Positions 63,755-64,000 of a DNA stretch of 64,000 nucleotides are shown here, in pieces. The DNA comes from Indolivaga capnocytophagoides DSM 22835 (GTDB lineage Bacteria; Bacteroidota; Bacteroidia; Bacteroidales; Dysgonomonadaceae), in NCBI RefSeq assembly GCF_000426485.1, contig NZ_AUFL01000016.1, positions 55,120-119,119 on the forward strand, given 5' to 3'. A program made the position numbers and the translations under genes. Position 1 is the stretch's first letter; each line of letters begins with the position of its first letter. The notes below the pieces were generated by a model, which was given only the letters and a program-made list of their open reading frames with translations, had not been told where the DNA came from and did not search any database.

Positions 63755-64000
63755 TCATACATTTGTTTCAATTCTATTTGCTATTTTTAGTAGCAGAGCC
63801 TTATCTTCCTCATTATTCCAGATTGACTTGTCTAAGCCCCAATAAAAAGCATGAAAAGTCCTTTTTGTATTGGTAAACTGCCCCGTATAATTTTTCCCTT
63901 TTGTAGAATAGAGTAGTAATACTTCCCCTTTTTTAACTTCGTAATCAGGAAACATATAACAATGTCTCAAAAGGTTTGATATACTCCCATCACTATTGTA
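63755..64000 (-). CDS. Hypothetical protein, 5' end beyond the window
   Basis: The frame is open to the right edge, so the start is missing. The visible 81 residues include YNSDGSISNLLRHCYMFPDY, EVKKGEVLLLYSTKG and FHAFYWGLDKSIWNNEEDKA. The pattern of an extended strand (VLLLYSTKG) and an aromatic-rich end suggests a small beta domain. No family recognised. It converges on the arsenic operon. Confidence 0.5.
   Translation of the reverse strand, partial: YNSDGSISNLLRHCYMFPDYEVKKGEVLLLYSTKGKNYTGQFTNTKRTFHAFYWGLDKSIWNNEEDKALLLKIANRIETNV

Noticed and set aside
1..64000. CRISPR arrays, tRNA and rRNA genes
   Set aside because: No regularly spaced repeats of the needed length and no cloverleaf or rRNA-like stretches were found on reading both strands.

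Overview
The window is A+T-rich DNA from the phylum Bacteroidota, most likely order Bacteroidales; a Dysgonomonas-like host is my guess. The signs are CTnDOT-type conjugation genes (RteC, MobA/B/C, TraA to TraQ), families largely confined to Bacteroidota (DUF1896, DUF3945, DUF4134, fimbrillin, the DUF6660-type efflux leader), few Shine-Dalgarno sequences, and a TAnnTTTG-type -7 promoter element. Most of the window is an integrative conjugative element (ICE) or a mosaic of elements. It carries two metal-resistance clusters and several groups of probable phage-defence genes.

Layout. 1-193 is the end of an acyl-ACP desaturase gene, probably the chromosomal flank. 707-7034 runs on the minus strand: an AbiC-like membrane protein, a small unknown gene, the wreck of a tyrosine integrase, an unknown 249-aa protein and a 1096-aa SF2 helicase with a possible C-terminal nuclease. 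7289-16655 is a plus-strand heavy-metal module: Fur-family regulator, DUF6660 leader protein, RND efflux pump (CusA/TolC/CusB type), PII-like sensor, winged-helix protein, P1B ATPase and a small membrane protein, closed by a terminator. A PAP2 phosphatase gene follows, cut by one in-frame stop.

The recognisable ICE backbone runs from 17709 to about 53050. It contains rteC, a strongly structured non-coding element, a DHFR-family gene, two excisionase-like HTH proteins, a minus-strand operon (DUF3945, DUF1896, giant methylase-helicase), mobC, mobB and mobA, a hairpin-rich probable oriT, and the traA-traQ transfer operon. Cargo has been inserted into it. A NACHT ATPase and an LRR-TIR protein sit tail to tail upstream of mobC. 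A TrlF-like PHP/ABC ATPase plus an IS256-family insertion sequence separates mobC from mobB. A fimbrillin-type lipoprotein and a reverse-strand YciI-like gene sit inside the tra operon.

53086-56784 is another probable defence island (membrane protein, zinc-ribbon/ParB-like protein, AbiH, Mrr-like nuclease), followed by an IS110-family element. 58166-63730 is an arsenic operon: arsR, arsC, acr3, arsF-like, arsG-like, thioredoxin-like, arsD and arsA, with three matching palindromic ArsR-type sites and a strong terminator. A truncated unknown gene ends the window.

How the parts fit. The tra and mob genes would move the element. The DUF3945-methylase operon and the tra side share an inverted 36/38-bp control element, which suggests co-regulation. 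The metal and arsenic modules give the host a selectable benefit, and the defence genes would protect host and element from phages and rival elements. The most interesting cargo is the NACHT plus LRR-TIR pair, which together hold the three module types of plant TIR-NBS-LRR immune receptors, split over two convergent genes.
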